A DNA stretch of 34,650 nucleotides from Phycisphaerae bacterium (GCA_016929015.1 JAFGJQ010000414.1:1-34650); one strand, 5' to 3'. Positions 7,997 through 18,212 are shown, counted from the stretch's first letter. Program-made: numbers and translations. Notes: generated by a model from the letters alone, not told the origin.

Positions 7997-8662
7997 TCAT
8001 GCGCCCTTGGAATCGACCCCTTCGGCAGGCGTGGACTCCGCACCGCTCCGGTCACTCTTGCCGCCCTTGCGGGTCATGGCCACGGCAAACGCATACCGCG
8101 CGTCGGCCCGGCGCTGCCGCGCCGTCTTGGGGGCGCGAGCCACGGGACCCGGCCCCTTCTCCTCACCGACCAGTTGCACAATGGCCTGGGCGCCGTGGTC
8201 GCCGATGCGCGGGCGGGCCACCCGGATAATCCGCGTATAGCCGCCGCTTCGGTCCGCAAACCTCGGCGCAATTGTGTTGATCAGCCGGTGCGTCACGGAC
8301 TCGCCCGTGAACGCCAGACGCCCGCGCGGCTGCCCCGTGCGGTGTCGGCGCCCGCTGCGAAAACGCATCGTGGCCTGACGCTTCGCGTCCGACATCCCGT
8401 CATACGCTTCCTGATGCTCCGCCGGGATCATCGCGCGATCGGACAGAAGCTTGTGAATCTGTCGCCGGGCGGTCTGGCTGCCGCCGTGCGCCTCCTTCGC
8501 CAGCGTAATCAGCTTCTCCGCGAACGGGCGGATGTCCTTCGCCTTGGCCAGCGTGGTCTTCACCTCGCCGTGCTCAAAGAGGCTCTGCGCGAGGTTGCGC
8601 TGCATGGCCCGGCGATGCGCCGAGGTCCGGTTCAACTTCTTCTTGGATATGCGGTGTCTCAT
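7997..8662 (-). CDS. rplQ: 50S ribosomal protein L17 with internal insertion and C-terminal extension
   Basis: MRHRISKKKLNRTSAHRRAMQRNLAQSLFEHGEVKTTLAKAKDIRPFAEKLITLAK ... TIAPRFADRSGGYTRIIRV; located downstream of rpoA. Confidence 0.96.
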   Translation of the reverse strand: MRHRISKKKLNRTSAHRRAMQRNLAQSLFEHGEVKTTLAKAKDIRPFAEKLITLAKEAHGGSQTARRQIHKLLSDRAMIPAEHQEAYDGMSDAKRQATMRFRSGRRHRTGQPRGRLAFTGESVTHRLINTIAPRFADRSGGYTRIIRVARPRIGDHGAQAIVQLVGEEKGPGPVARAPKTARQRRADARYAFAVAMTRKGGKSDRSGAESTPAEGVDSKGA

Positions 8663-8772
8663 GGTCCTCGACCGTCCGATTCACGGAATCACGGCCGCCC
8701 ACTCCTCAGCAGACGGCGTCTGAAACTTCTCACAGCCTCCCGGCAGGCACGCGCCCGACGAAAACGCGAACG

Positions 8773-9852
8773 TCACACACTCTCCAGGGGTTCCTCCAGA
8801 GCGCCCTCCTCGGCCTCCGATTCGCTCGAATCGTAGCCGGGAGGCAACCCGTCCGTCCGCCCGCCGCCCACGCTCATGCCCAGCGTCAGGCCCATGTCCG
8901 CCAGCTTACGCCTCACTTCCCGCAGCGACGTCTTGCCGAAACTCCGCACGCGGAGCAGGTCGGCTTCCGTCTTGCGAATCAGCTCGCCGATCGTGGCCAC
9001 GCGCGCCGACTCCAGGCAATTGCTGGCCCGAACCGAAAGGTCCAGATCGGAGATCGGGCGAGCCAGGGTGGCCTGCATTTCCGAATCGAGCCGCTCCTCC
9101 GGCACGGGACGGGGCGGCGCCTCGCTCACCATGTCGTGGCCCAGCTCGTAGTACTGGACGAAGGGGTTCAGATGCTTGCGGAGAATCTTTGCGGCCTCCA
9201 CCACAGCATCCTCCGGAAGCAGCGTCCCGCGCGTCCAGACCTCGAGAATCAGACGGTCGTAGTTCGTACGCTGACCGACACGCGTGTCCTCCGTGCGGTA
9301 ACGCACGCGCACCACCGGCGAAAACACCGAATCGACCGAGATCACGCCGAGCTGCTGCTCCGGGCCCTCGTTCTCCTCGGCCGGTCGATACCCGCGTCCC
9401 TTGCCGACCGTCATCTCCATCTCAAACTTCACATCGTCGGTCAGCGTGCACAGGAGCTGGTCCTTGTTGATGACCTCGGCACCGGCCTCCGCCTCGATGG
9501 CCGACGCGCGGATCTCGCCCGCCTTGGACGCGGAGACGCGCATCGTCTTCACCGTCGCCTCGTCCCCCTCCACTTGCACCACCAGGCTCTTGACGTTCAG
9601 GATGATGTCCGTCACGTCTTCCAGCACGCCGGGCAGGGATGTGAACTCGTGCGACGCTCGGGCAATCTTCACCGCGGTCACCGCCGCGCCCTCCAGGCTG
9701 GACAGCAGAATCCGCCGGAGGGAGTTGCCCACCGTGGTCCCAAAGCCGCGTTCGAACGGTTCAATAATGAAACGTCCGTACGTGGGCGTGCACACCGTCT
9801 CATCCTTGACAACCCGGCTCGGCAGTTCCAAACCTCGCCACCTGATACGCAT
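8773..9852 (-). CDS. rpoA: DNA-directed RNA polymerase alpha subunit
   Basis: FIIEPFERGFGTTVGNSLRRILLSSLEGAAVTAVKI; alpha-CTD LDLSVRASNCLESARVATIGELIRKTEADLLRVRSFGKTSLREVRRKL. Confidence 0.98.
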   Translation of the reverse strand: MRIRWRGLELPSRVVKDETVCTPTYGRFIIEPFERGFGTTVGNSLRRILLSSLEGAAVTAVKIARASHEFTSLPGVLEDVTDIILNVKSLVVQVEGDEATVKTMRVSASKAGEIRASAIEAEAGAEVINKDQLLCTLTDDVKFEMEMTVGKGRGYRPAEENEGPEQQLGVISVDSVFSPVVRVRYRTEDTRVGQRTNYDRLILEVWTRGTLLPEDAVVEAAKILRKHLNPFVQYYELGHDMVSEAPPRPVPEERLDSEMQATLARPISDLDLSVRASNCLESARVATIGELIRKTEADLLRVRSFGKTSLREVRRKLADMGLTLGMSVGGGRTDGLPPGYDSSESEAEEGALEEPLESV

Positions 9853-9934
9853 CGACTTGATCTCCTCCGCGGGGTTACATCGATGAATCGCGGTCCGGCT
9901 CGCTACAGGCCGCAGGCCCGTCGCACCGGTGGGC

Positions 9935-10573
9935 CTACCGGCTGCACATTTCCACGATCAGTTGCGTCTGCACCGCAGGCACCTGGGCGTCTTCCGAACT
10001 GGGCAGCGCAACCACCTGCGCCTCCAGCCGGCTCACGTCCAGACTCAGCCACGGCTGCACCTGCGGCGTCCCCTCGCCGAGAGTCGCGCGGATGAATTTC
10101 TGACTGCTTTCCGTCGCCCGCGCGCCGATCTTATCTCCCACGGACACCAGGTATCCCGGACGGTTCACTTTGCGACCGTTCACGTGGATATGGCCGTGTC
10201 CGATGACCTGCCGCGCCGCACGGCGCGATGGAGCAAACCCCAGCTTGTGGACGACGTTGTCCAGCCGCCGTTCCACCGTGATGAGCAGCGCGTCGCCCGT
10301 GTTGATCCGAGCCCGCTCCGCCATCCGGAAGTACACCATAAACTGACGCTCCAGCAGCCCATAGTACCGTTTGAACTTCTGCTTCTCCCGAAGCCGCACG
10401 CCGTAGGAACTTGCCTGCCGTCGCCTGCCGCGAAACGCGTGCATGCCCGGCGGGAAATTCCGCCACTGCCGCTCCAGGGGGCACTTCGCCGTCTCACAGC
10501 GCACACCCTTGAGGTGAAGTTTCTTGCCCTCTCGCCGACATTGCCGGCACGCCGGCCCCAGGTATCGTCCCAT
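9935..10573 (-). CDS. rpsD: 30S ribosomal protein S4 (Zn-type, Cys-rich N-terminus)
   Basis: MGRYLGPACRQCRREGKKLHLKGVRCETAKCP...RRLDNVVHKLGFAPSRRAARQVIGHGHIHVNGRKVNRPGYLV. Start revised to 10573. Confidence 0.97.
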   Translation of the reverse strand: MGRYLGPACRQCRREGKKLHLKGVRCETAKCPLERQWRNFPPGMHAFRGRRRQASSYGVRLREKQKFKRYYGLLERQFMVYFRMAERARINTGDALLITVERRLDNVVHKLGFAPSRRAARQVIGHGHIHVNGRKVNRPGYLVSVGDKIGARATESSQKFIRATLGEGTPQVQPWLSLDVSRLEAQVVALPSSEDAQVPAVQTQLIVEMCSR

Positions 10574-10647
10574 GACTGCTCGCCTGATCCAATCGTTCTC
10601 TACGGTCCCGATTCCGCGGCCGGCATCGGGCCGCCGCGTCCGCGGGC

Positions 10648-11034
10648 CTAAACCCGCCGCCGCTTCGCCGGTCGGCATCCATTGTGCGGCAATGGAGTTA
10701 CGTCTTCAATGGACTGAATATTCATCCCCGCGGCCTGAAGGGCCGTGATCGCCGACTCCCGGCCGGAGCCCGGCCCCTTCACCCGCACTTCCAACTCCAC
10801 AATGCCGTATTTCTTCGCCGCCTGTGCAACCTGCTCCGCCGCACGCTGGGCTGCAAACGGCGTGCTCTTGCGGGTCCCCTTGAAACCCACCGTGCCCGCC
10901 GACGCCCAGCACAGCACTTCGCCGCTCAGGTCGGTGATCGTCACCATCGTGTTGTTGAACGTGGCCTTCACGTGAGCAATCCCCCGGGCCACGCTGCGAC
11001 GAGTCTTTCGCTTGCCGGATGCCTTCTTAGCCAC
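10648..11034 (-). CDS. rpsK: 30S ribosomal protein S11
   Basis: [46 protein letters not shown]...[26 protein letters not shown]. Confidence 0.98.
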   Translation of the reverse strand: MAKKASGKRKTRRSVARGIAHVKATFNNTMVTITDLSGEVLCWASAGTVGFKGTRKSTPFAAQRAAEQVAQAAKKYGIVELEVRVKGPGSGRESAITALQAAGMNIQSIEDVTPLPHNGCRPAKRRRV

Positions 11035-11416
11035 GATGCAACTCCTTCACACCCTTCTTGCCGGCCACGGTCTTGCGCGGGCCCTTACGCGTCCGGGCAT
11101 TCGTCCGCGTCCGCTGCCCCCGCACCGGCAGCCCACGACGGTGCCGCATGCCCCGGTAACAACGGATGTCACGCAGCCGCGCGATGTTCGCATTGACGAT
11201 CCGACGGAGCTGACCTTCCACCTGGTAGTTCCGGTCGATCACCGACGCCACCCGCGAAATCTCGTCTTCCGTCAGATTCTTCGCCCGCACCAGCGGGTCG
11301 ATGCCGGCCTCCTTGCACACCTGTATGGCGGTGTGCGGGCCGACCCCGTAGATGTAGGTCAGTGCGATCCGAAGCTGCTTGTCGTTCGGAATGTCGACGC
11401 CTGCTACACGTGGCAC
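11027..11416 (-). CDS. rpsM: 30S ribosomal protein S13
   Basis: [26 protein letters not shown]...[33 protein letters not shown]. Confidence 0.98.
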   Translation of the reverse strand: MPRVAGVDIPNDKQLRIALTYIYGVGPHTAIQVCKEAGIDPLVRAKNLTEDEISRVASVIDRNYQVEGQLRRIVNANIARLRDIRCYRGMRHRRGLPVRGQRTRTNARTRKGPRKTVAGKKGVKELHRG

Positions 11417-11435
11417 GCCTGGTCTCCTTCGCCCG

Positions 11436-11549
11436 TCAACCCTGACGCTGCTTGTGACGCGGGTTCGTGCAGATCACCCGCACGATGCCCTTCCGCTTGA
11501 CAATTCGGCAGTTCTCACAAATCCGCCGAACACTCGCTCGAACCTTCAT
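11436..11549 (-). CDS. rpmJ: 50S ribosomal protein L36 (Zn-binding form); below the ORF-track length cutoff
   Basis: Manual translation: [37 protein letters not shown], 37 aa, with CxxC...C...H. Start codon overlaps the map stop. Confidence 0.96.
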   Translation of the reverse strand: MKVRASVRRICENCRIVKRKGIVRVICTNPRHKQRQG

Positions 11550-12400
11550 TTCGATCCCTGCCTTTCGACACGCGACGAACCCGCTGCGGGCCCCGTCCGC
11601 CCGTCGCTCAGCACGTCCGATCCCGCTGCGGTGACCGCCACCGTATGCTCAAAATGAGCGGACGGCCTGCCGTCTCGCGTCACCACCGTCCAACTGTCCG
11701 AAGTCGTCTTCGTCTCATGCGTCCCCAGGTTCACCATCGGCTCGATGGCCAGCACCAGGCCCGGCTCCAGCCGGAAATCCTCGCTGCGGCGCTGCCCGTC
11801 CCAGTAGTTCGGGACCTTCGGCTCCTCATGCATCTGCCGGCCGATCCCGTGCCCCACAAAATCCCGCACGACGGAGAGGTTCTGCCCCTCCACGTACGCC
11901 TGCATGGCACGCGCCACCTCGCTCCACGGCCGGCCGGGCCGAATCTCGCGAACCGCCAGGGCCAGCGACTCCTCGGTCACCCGCAACAGGTGCTCCGCTT
12001 CCGCCGACACCCGCCCCACCCCAAACGTCACCGCGGCATCACCGCAGTACCCGCTCAGCCGCACCCCGCAGTCAATACTGACAATGTCCCCCTCGTTCAG
12101 CACCCGGTCGCCCGGAATGCCATGAACAATCTGCTCGTTGACGCTGACACACAGCGCCGCGGGAAACGGAAAACGGGCATGCGGATTCACCACACCCTTG
12201 AAAAGCGGCGTACCACCGCTTGCCGCAATCACCTCTTCCGCACGCCGGTTCAACGCACCGGTCGTAACACCCGCCTTCACCAGCCCCCGCATCTCCTCCA
12301 GCACGCGATGGACCACCGCATTCGCCCGACGCATCAACTCGATCTCTCGCGGGCTCTTCAGCACGATCCCGCCGTGCGCCGGTCGACCGCTTCCCATCAT
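11546..12400 (-). CDS. map: Methionine aminopeptidase type I
   Basis: [13 protein letters not shown]-like start; [66 protein letters not shown]. Start revised to 12400. Confidence 0.95.
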   Translation of the reverse strand: MMGSGRPAHGGIVLKSPREIELMRRANAVVHRVLEEMRGLVKAGVTTGALNRRAEEVIAASGGTPLFKGVVNPHARFPFPAALCVSVNEQIVHGIPGDRVLNEGDIVSIDCGVRLSGYCGDAAVTFGVGRVSAEAEHLLRVTEESLALAVREIRPGRPWSEVARAMQAYVEGQNLSVVRDFVGHGIGRQMHEEPKVPNYWDGQRRSEDFRLEPGLVLAIEPMVNLGTHETKTTSDSWTVVTRDGRPSAHFEHTVAVTAAGSDVLSDGRTGPAAGSSRVERQGSK

Positions 12401-12464
12401 CACTGCTCGCCTTCCGGATCCGGGCTCGCAACCCCGAACCGTCCGCCGGGGAGCCTCCCGGCGA

Positions 12465-13835
12465 CTATCCTCGGCTTCCCTTGATCGTGCCCTCACCGCC
12501 CAGGAATCCCTGGTAATTCCGCATGATCAGGTTCGCCTCAATCCGCTGCACCAGGTCCAGCGCCACGCTCACCACGATCAGCAGCCCCGTACCACCCAGA
12601 AACGCCGACACGAAGAACGGGATCTCCAGCCAGGCCGCCACCACGGTCGGGATGATCGCGATCAGCGCCAGGAAGCCCGCCCCCACATACGTGATCCGCC
12701 CCATGACCTTTTCCAGGTAGTCCGCGGTCCGCTTGCCCGGACGCAACCCCGGGATGAAGCTCCCGTAGTCCCGCAGGTTGTTTGCCATCTCTTTGGGCTG
12801 GAACTGCACCGTGGTCCAGAAATACGAGAAGAAATACACGAGCGCCACGTAGCTCACCACGTAGACATAGCTGCCCGTGCTGAACCACATCCCCAGCTTG
12901 TGGAAAAAGCCGCCCGCGTACCAGACGCTGTTGAACCAGTCGAAAATCATCCGCGGGAAGATCAGCAGCGAACTGGCGAAGATGATCGGCATCACGCCGC
13001 CGTGGTTCACCCGCAACGGCAGGTACTGCCGCTGACCCCCGTACACCCGACGCCCGCGCGTCTGCTTCGCCTGCTGAATCGGAATCCGGCGCTGTCCCTG
13101 CGTAATCAGGATGGCGCCCGCCACCACCGCCACGAACGCCACGATCAGAAACAGGATCTTCTGCGGACCCATCGTGCCCGCACCCGCCGCCGTCACGCGA
13201 AGGTCGGCGGTCTGCAGCACGTACATCACGGCCATGGGCATGTTCGCGAGAATCCCGGCCATGATGATCAGCGAAATCCCGTTGCCGATGCCGTATTCAT
13301 CAATCTGCTCGCCCAGCCACATCAGGAAGATCGTGCCCGTCGTCAGCGCCGTCACGGCCACCAGCAGGTAGAACGGGCTGCTGCGGAAATCCGCGTAGAT
13401 GAAACTCTGCTCACCCGTTCCGGACCGCAGGAACTTCAGCCAGATGATGGCTTGAATCACACACAGCAGCACCGTGGCGTACCGCGTGTACTCCTGGATC
13501 TTCTTGCGCCCGGACTCCCCTTCCCGCTGCAGCTTCTCCAGCGCCGGAACCACCGTCACCAGAAGCTGGAAGATAATGGACGCGGAGATGTAGGGCATGA
13601 TGCCCAGCCCGAAAATCGTGCTCTGGCTCAGATTCCCGCCCGTGAAAATGGCGAAATACTGCGCCAACTCACCCAGCGGACCGCCCCCTTCCGCGATCGA
13701 GCTCATCGCCTCCTGGTTCACACCCGGGATGGGCACGGCGAACCCCAGGCGATAGATCATGAGCAGACCGACGGTAAAGAGCAGCTTGTTCCGCAACTCC
13801 GGGATCTTGAAGATGTTGATGAATGTCCGGAACAT
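12465..13835 (-). CDS. secY: Preprotein translocase subunit SecY
   Basis: MFRTFINIFKIPELRNKLLFTVGLLMIYRLGFAVPIPGVN...GLGIMPYISASIIFQLL...GNGISLIIMAGI; multi-TM; correct spc-operon position. Confidence 0.97.
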   Translation of the reverse strand: MFRTFINIFKIPELRNKLLFTVGLLMIYRLGFAVPIPGVNQEAMSSIAEGGGPLGELAQYFAIFTGGNLSQSTIFGLGIMPYISASIIFQLLVTVVPALEKLQREGESGRKKIQEYTRYATVLLCVIQAIIWLKFLRSGTGEQSFIYADFRSSPFYLLVAVTALTTGTIFLMWLGEQIDEYGIGNGISLIIMAGILANMPMAVMYVLQTADLRVTAAGAGTMGPQKILFLIVAFVAVVAGAILITQGQRRIPIQQAKQTRGRRVYGGQRQYLPLRVNHGGVMPIIFASSLLIFPRMIFDWFNSVWYAGGFFHKLGMWFSTGSYVYVVSYVALVYFFSYFWTTVQFQPKEMANNLRDYGSFIPGLRPGKRTADYLEKVMGRITYVGAGFLALIAIIPTVVAAWLEIPFFVSAFLGGTGLLIVVSVALDLVQRIEANLIMRNYQGFLGGEGTIKGSRG

Positions 13836-13894
13836 GGCCTCTCACGTCCTGCCGACCCGCCGGCCGGCCTGATCCGACTCTTACGTCTCACACA

Positions 13895-14341
13895 TCAGAC
13901 CACGCGGGCCTCACCGCCCGCCGCAACGATGCTCTCGGCCGCCTTCCGGCTGAACCGGGCCGCTTCCACCGTCAGCTTCTTGCTCAGGGCGCCGTCGCCC
14001 AGCACCTTCACCGGCTGCTGCTTGCCGCGAACCAGCCGGGCGTCGATCAACGCCTGAAGGTTCACAACGTCCCCCGGAGAGAACCGCTCCTCCAGGTCCT
14101 TCAGATTCACCACGCTGTACCGCGTCGCGAACTTCACATTGCTGAAGCCGCGCTTCGGAATGCGCCGGAACAGGGGCATCTGCCCCCCTTCCGCGAACCC
14201 GCGGCTACGCCAACCCGCGCGGGACCCGCATCCCTTGTGCCCACGGGTCGCGGTCTTCCCACGCCCGCTGCCCGGACCCCGCCCGATCCGCTTGCGACGG
14301 CGGTGCCCACCGGCCTGACGCGTGATGTCCGTGATATTCAT
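13895..14341 (-). CDS. rplO: 50S ribosomal protein L15
   Basis: MNITDITRQAGGHRRRKRIGRGPGSGRGKTATRGHKGCGSRAGWRSRGFAEGGQMPLFRRIPKRGF. Start revised to 14341. Confidence 0.97.
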   Translation of the reverse strand: MNITDITRQAGGHRRRKRIGRGPGSGRGKTATRGHKGCGSRAGWRSRGFAEGGQMPLFRRIPKRGFSNVKFATRYSVVNLKDLEERFSPGDVVNLQALIDARLVRGKQQPVKVLGDGALSKKLTVEAARFSRKAAESIVAAGGEARVV

Positions 14342-14345
14342 GATT

Positions 14346-14855
14346 CTACGCCTGCCCCGCCACGGCCACGCCTCGAATGCGTGCAATGGCCTCCCGATCG
14401 TACAGCCCGTTCAAGGCGGCAAACGCCGCACGCACGAGGTTCTTCGGGCTGTTCGATCCGTAACTCTTCGTCAGTACATCCTTCACTCCGGCGAGCTCGA
14501 GCACCGGCCGGACGCTTCCGCCCGCGATGACACCCGTGCCCTCCGACGCCGGCAACATGATCACTTTGCTCGCGCCGAACCGCCCCCAGGTCCGATGCGG
14601 AAGCGTTCCGCCCTGCAGCCTCACCCGGATCATGCTCTTGTGAGCGATCTTCCGAGCCTTGTCCACCGCGGACGGCACCTCGGGGGCCTTGCCGTACCCG
14701 ATCCCCACCCGGCCGTTCCGATCCCCCACCACCACCAGGGCCGCGAAACTGAACCGGCGACCGCCCTTCACCACCGTCGCGCAACGGTAGATCTTGACGA
14801 CCTCCTCCTCGAATTCCGACTCTTCCCGTGGAAAGAATGCTTGCGACATACTCAT
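14346..14855 (-). CDS. rpsE: 30S ribosomal protein S5
   Basis: [51 protein letters not shown]...[40 protein letters not shown]. Confidence 0.98.
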   Translation of the reverse strand: MSMSQAFFPREESEFEEEVVKIYRCATVVKGGRRFSFAALVVVGDRNGRVGIGYGKAPEVPSAVDKARKIAHKSMIRVRLQGGTLPHRTWGRFGASKVIMLPASEGTGVIAGGSVRPVLELAGVKDVLTKSYGSNSPKNLVRAAFAALNGLYDREAIARIRGVAVAGQA

Positions 14856-14898
14856 TCCCTTCGCGGGTCCGCCGGCCGTCCGGCGAGCCCCGCCGCCG

Positions 14899-15267
14899 TC
14901 AGAACTTCAGCCCGGCCTCCCGGGCCGCATCGGCCAAGGCCTTGATCCGGCCGTGAAACTTGTACCCGTTGCGATCAAAGCACACGCGCTCGATCCCGGC
15001 CGACACCGCCCGCTCTGCAAGCGTCCGGCCAACCACCTTGGCCGCTTCAATGTTGCCGCCGTACGTCACGCTCGTCCGCAGGTCCTTCCCCCGCGTGCTG
15101 GCAGTGCAAAGCGTGACGCCACGCTGATCGTCCACGATCTGTGCGTAGATGTTCTTCAGGCTGCGGAAAACGGTCAGACGCGGCTTCTGGGCCGTGCCGA
15201 AAACCGACTTCCGCACGCGCTGCTTCCGCCGCGCCCGCCGAACGTGCTTGATTTTTTCCGCTCTCAT
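14899..15267 (-). CDS. rplR: 50S ribosomal protein L18
   Basis: [41 protein letters not shown]...[43 protein letters not shown]. Confidence 0.97.
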   Translation of the reverse strand: MRAEKIKHVRRARRKQRVRKSVFGTAQKPRLTVFRSLKNIYAQIVDDQRGVTLCTASTRGKDLRTSVTYGGNIEAAKVVGRTLAERAVSAGIERVCFDRNGYKFHGRIKALADAAREAGLKF

Positions 15268-15362
15268 GACCTGTTTCGTCTTCCGTCAACCATACGGCCC
15301 GGGCCCTCAACCGGTCACCCCGCGGCCGACCGACACGAGCGACCCCCGTTCAAGCCGCCCGA

Positions 15363-15962
15363 CTAGCCGCCGCCGCTCGCGAACGCCTTGCCCTGCTTGC
15401 GGCGCACCTGCTCGCCCTGGTACCGAATACCCTTGCCTTTGTACGGCTCCGACTTGCGGATCATCCGAACGTCCGCACAGAAAGAGCCGACCAGTTGCTT
15501 GTCGATGCCCCGCACCACGAACTTCGCCGGCTCCATCTCACCACGAGCCGCCTTCACCTCAACCGTCACGTCCAGACCCTGGGGCACCGGAATCTCGAAC
15601 TGGGCCTTGTTCTTGCCCCCGCGGCCCATGAATCCGCAATTCAACTGCAGCTTGCCCCCCACCAGATCACACCCGTAGCCGGTTCCGTAGATCTCCAGAC
15701 GCCGTTCGTATCCCTGCGTCACCCCGACCACCATGTTCTGCAGCAACGCCCGCGCCAGACCGTGCAATGCACGATGCCGCTTGCTGTCAGCCTCTCGATC
15801 GACACTGACCTGCTTCTCGGCCGCGTCCACCGTCACGGAAATCCCCGCCGGGAGCGCGTGGCAAAGCGACCCCTTCGCGGACGACACCGTTACCGTGCGA
15901 CCGCTCACCTTCACGTCCACCCCGCTCGGCACGGAGATGGGTTTCTTGCCGACTCGAGACAT
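15363..15962 (-). CDS. rplF: 50S ribosomal protein L6
   Basis: MSRVGKKPISVPSGVDVKVSGRTVTVSSAKGSL...GFMGRGG..; KGKGIRYQGEQVRRKQGK. Start revised to 15962. Confidence 0.97.
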   Translation of the reverse strand: MSRVGKKPISVPSGVDVKVSGRTVTVSSAKGSLCHALPAGISVTVDAAEKQVSVDREADSKRHRALHGLARALLQNMVVGVTQGYERRLEIYGTGYGCDLVGGKLQLNCGFMGRGGKNKAQFEIPVPQGLDVTVEVKAARGEMEPAKFVVRGIDKQLVGSFCADVRMIRKSEPYKGKGIRYQGEQVRRKQGKAFASGGG

Positions 15963-16013
15963 CGTTTTCTCGTCCTCCGGGCCGGGGCCGTACACGCCCC
16001 CGGACACACCCGG

Positions 16014-16409
16014 TCAGTACACCGTACAGATCAACTCGCCGCCCACTTTCCGTTCCCGACACACCCGGTCGCTCAGCACCCCCTGGCTCGTCGAGACAAT
16101 CGCGATTCCCAACCCGTCCATCACGCTCGGCAAGGCGCCAACACCGGAATACAGGCGCCGCCCGGGCTTGGAGGCGCGACGAATGGCGTGGATCACGTCC
16201 TCTCCATTCGGACCGTACCTCAGGTCCATCCGCAGCACGTTCTGCCGGGTGTCGGCGATCACGTCGTACGACTCGATGAACCCTTCATCCTTGAGCACCT
16301 GCGCAATGCCCACCTTCAGTTTGGACGAGGGCACCGTCACCTGCTTCCGGCGGATGCGTGCGGCGTTGCGAATCCGGGTCAGCATGTCGGCTATGGGGTC
16401 ACTCCACAT
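16014..16409 (-). CDS. rpsH: 30S ribosomal protein S8
   Basis: MWSDPIADMLTRIRNAARIRRKQVTVPSSKLKVGIAQVLKDEGFI...GLGIAIVSTSQGVLSDRVCRERKVGGELICTVY. Confidence 0.98.
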   Translation of the reverse strand: MWSDPIADMLTRIRNAARIRRKQVTVPSSKLKVGIAQVLKDEGFIESYDVIADTRQNVLRMDLRYGPNGEDVIHAIRRASKPGRRLYSGVGALPSVMDGLGIAIVSTSQGVLSDRVCRERKVGGELICTVY

Positions 16410-16505
16410 CCGATCGTCACCTCTCTTGCGTCTCTCCGAGGGCCCGCGGCCCGACGCCGCCGGCCTCCGTCATCCGCCCGCATCCGACGGGCGGACTGCA
16501 GGTCG

Positions 16506-16691
16506 CTACCAACTCGCCTTCCGCATCCCCGGGATCTTGCCCTCATGGGCCAGCGTCCGCAGGCAGATGCGACAAATCTGGAACTTGCGGTACACCGCCC
16601 GCGAGCGGCCGCACAACTGACACCGTCGAATGATCCGAACGCGGTACTTCGGCGTCCGATTCGACTTGTTCATCCAGGCCTTGGTCGCCAT
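16506..16691 (-). CDS. rpsN: 30S ribosomal protein S14, short zinc-type
   Basis: 61 aa; [43 protein letters not shown] with two CxxC pairs. Confidence 0.97.
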   Translation of the reverse strand: MATKAWMNKSNRTPKYRVRIIRRCQLCGRSRAVYRKFQICRICLRTLAHEGKIPGMRKASW

Positions 16692-16694
16692 GCG

Positions 16695-17255
16695 CTACTC
16701 CTGACCGCCCGTCCGGCGGAACGGCATTCCCAGCTTGCTCAGCAGGCTCCTCGCCTGTTCATCCGTCGTGGCGGACGTCACCAACGTGATGTTCATCCCC
16801 TGCGGATACTCCACCTTGTTGATGTCGATCTCCGGAAACACGGACTGGTCCGCGATCCCCATCGAGTAATTGCCCCGACCGTCAAACGCGTCCGGACTCA
16901 ACCCGCGGAAGTCTCGCATCCGCGGAATCGCCAGATTGATCAGCCGGTCGACGAACTCGTACATCCGCCGACCACGCAAGGTCACCTTCAGGCCGATCTC
17001 ATACCCCGTCCGCAGCTTGAAATTCGACACGCTCTTCCGGGCCCGACAGATCGCCGCCTTCTGCCCCGTGATCTTCGAAAGGTCGTCCGCCGCCGCCGGC
17101 AGACGCTTCTTGTCCTGCAGCGCCTTGCCCAGGCCCATGGACACGATCACCTTGCGAAGCCGAGGCACCGCCAACTCATTCCCGATGCCGAAATCCTCTC
17201 GCAACGAGGGGAGGATCTGGCCCTTGTATTGTTCAAGAAGTCTCGTCATCGCCAA
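16695..17255 (-). CDS. rplE: 50S ribosomal protein L5
   Basis: NELAVPRLRKVIVSMGLGKALQDKKRL...ITGQKAAICRARKSVSNFKLRTGYEIGLKVTLRGRRMYEFVDRLINLAIPRMRDFRGL. Confidence 0.98.
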   Translation of the reverse strand: MAMTRLLEQYKGQILPSLREDFGIGNELAVPRLRKVIVSMGLGKALQDKKRLPAAADDLSKITGQKAAICRARKSVSNFKLRTGYEIGLKVTLRGRRMYEFVDRLINLAIPRMRDFRGLSPDAFDGRGNYSMGIADQSVFPEIDINKVEYPQGMNITLVTSATTDEQARSLLSKLGMPFRRTGGQE

Positions 17256-17293
17256 CCGTTACGCTTTCCGCCGGCCGCCCGCCGCGCTCCTCC

Positions 17294-17647
17294 CTACGCA
17301 CGCTCCGCCTTCCGCAGCGAGTCCAGCACGTTGCCGTCCTTCGTCACCCGCCGCTTCGCCACCACCTTGCCCGCATTGTCCCGCTCCACCTCAAAATGAA
17401 CCCGCCGTCCCCGGCCCGCCTTCGGGTCGTACGGAAGCACGTTCGACAGATGGATCGGCGCCTCCTTGTGGAGGCGGCCGCCCTGCGGGTTCCGGCGCGT
17501 CGGCCGAACGTGGCGATACACCATGTTCACGCCTTCCACCACCACGCGCTCGCGGTCGTAATCGATCCGCAGCACCTTGCCTCGCGCCCCCTTATGAGCG
17601 CCGGCAATCACCTCCACCACCTGATCCTTGCGAATGCGACACGCCAT
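17294..17647 (-). CDS. rplX: 50S ribosomal protein L24
   Basis: MACRIRKDQVVEVIAGAHKGARGKVLRIDYDRERVVVEGVNMVYRHVRPTRRNPQGGRLHKEAPIHLSNV. Start revised to 17647. Confidence 0.96.
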   Translation of the reverse strand: MACRIRKDQVVEVIAGAHKGARGKVLRIDYDRERVVVEGVNMVYRHVRPTRRNPQGGRLHKEAPIHLSNVLPYDPKAGRGRRVHFEVERDNAGKVVAKRRVTKDGNVLDSLRKAERA

Positions 17648-17703
17648 GGTTCGCCTTCCTGTCCGCGTTCCGCCCAAGCCATCCCGGCCCGACCGCCCTC
17701 CGC

Positions 17704-18123
17704 TCAGACCACCTCGTCGGCCAGGGAAATAATCTTCATATACCCCCGCTCACGCAGCTCACGGGCCACCGCCCCGAAAATGCGCGTGCCGCGGGGATCG
17801 TTGTTGTTGTCCAGCAGGACAACCGCGTTCGTGTCAAAACGCACGTAGCTCCCGTCGGGGCGCCGCGTGGGCTTGCACGTCCGGACCACCACCGCACGGG
17901 CCTTCCGCCGGGTTGACCGCTCCTTCCGCGTCGCCCCGCCCGCGAAATCGCTGTTGGGCAGCGCCTTCTTCACCGCCACCAGCACAATATCGCCCACCTC
18001 CGCACGCTTCAGGCGATACTTGCCGTGCCGGGCCGTGCTGCCCTTGCCCAGCACGGCGATCACCTGGGCCTGCTTCGCCCCGGTGTTGTCGGCCACGTCC
18101 ACCATGGTCTGCAACTGGATCAT
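17704..18123 (-). CDS. rplN: 50S ribosomal protein L14 (with insertions)
   Basis: [28 protein letters not shown]...[53 protein letters not shown]. Confidence 0.97.
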   Translation of the reverse strand: MIQLQTMVDVADNTGAKQAQVIAVLGKGSTARHGKYRLKRAEVGDIVLVAVKKALPNSDFAGGATRKERSTRRKARAVVVRTCKPTRRPDGSYVRFDTNAVVLLDNNNDPRGTRIFGAVARELRERGYMKIISLADEVV

Positions 18124-18212
18124 CGATCACCTGCGCTCACACTGCGCCGCTTCGGCGCCATCTCGCCCACACGCGATCCGCACCGGCCTTCCGTCTCCCG
18201 GCCGGCCGCGCC

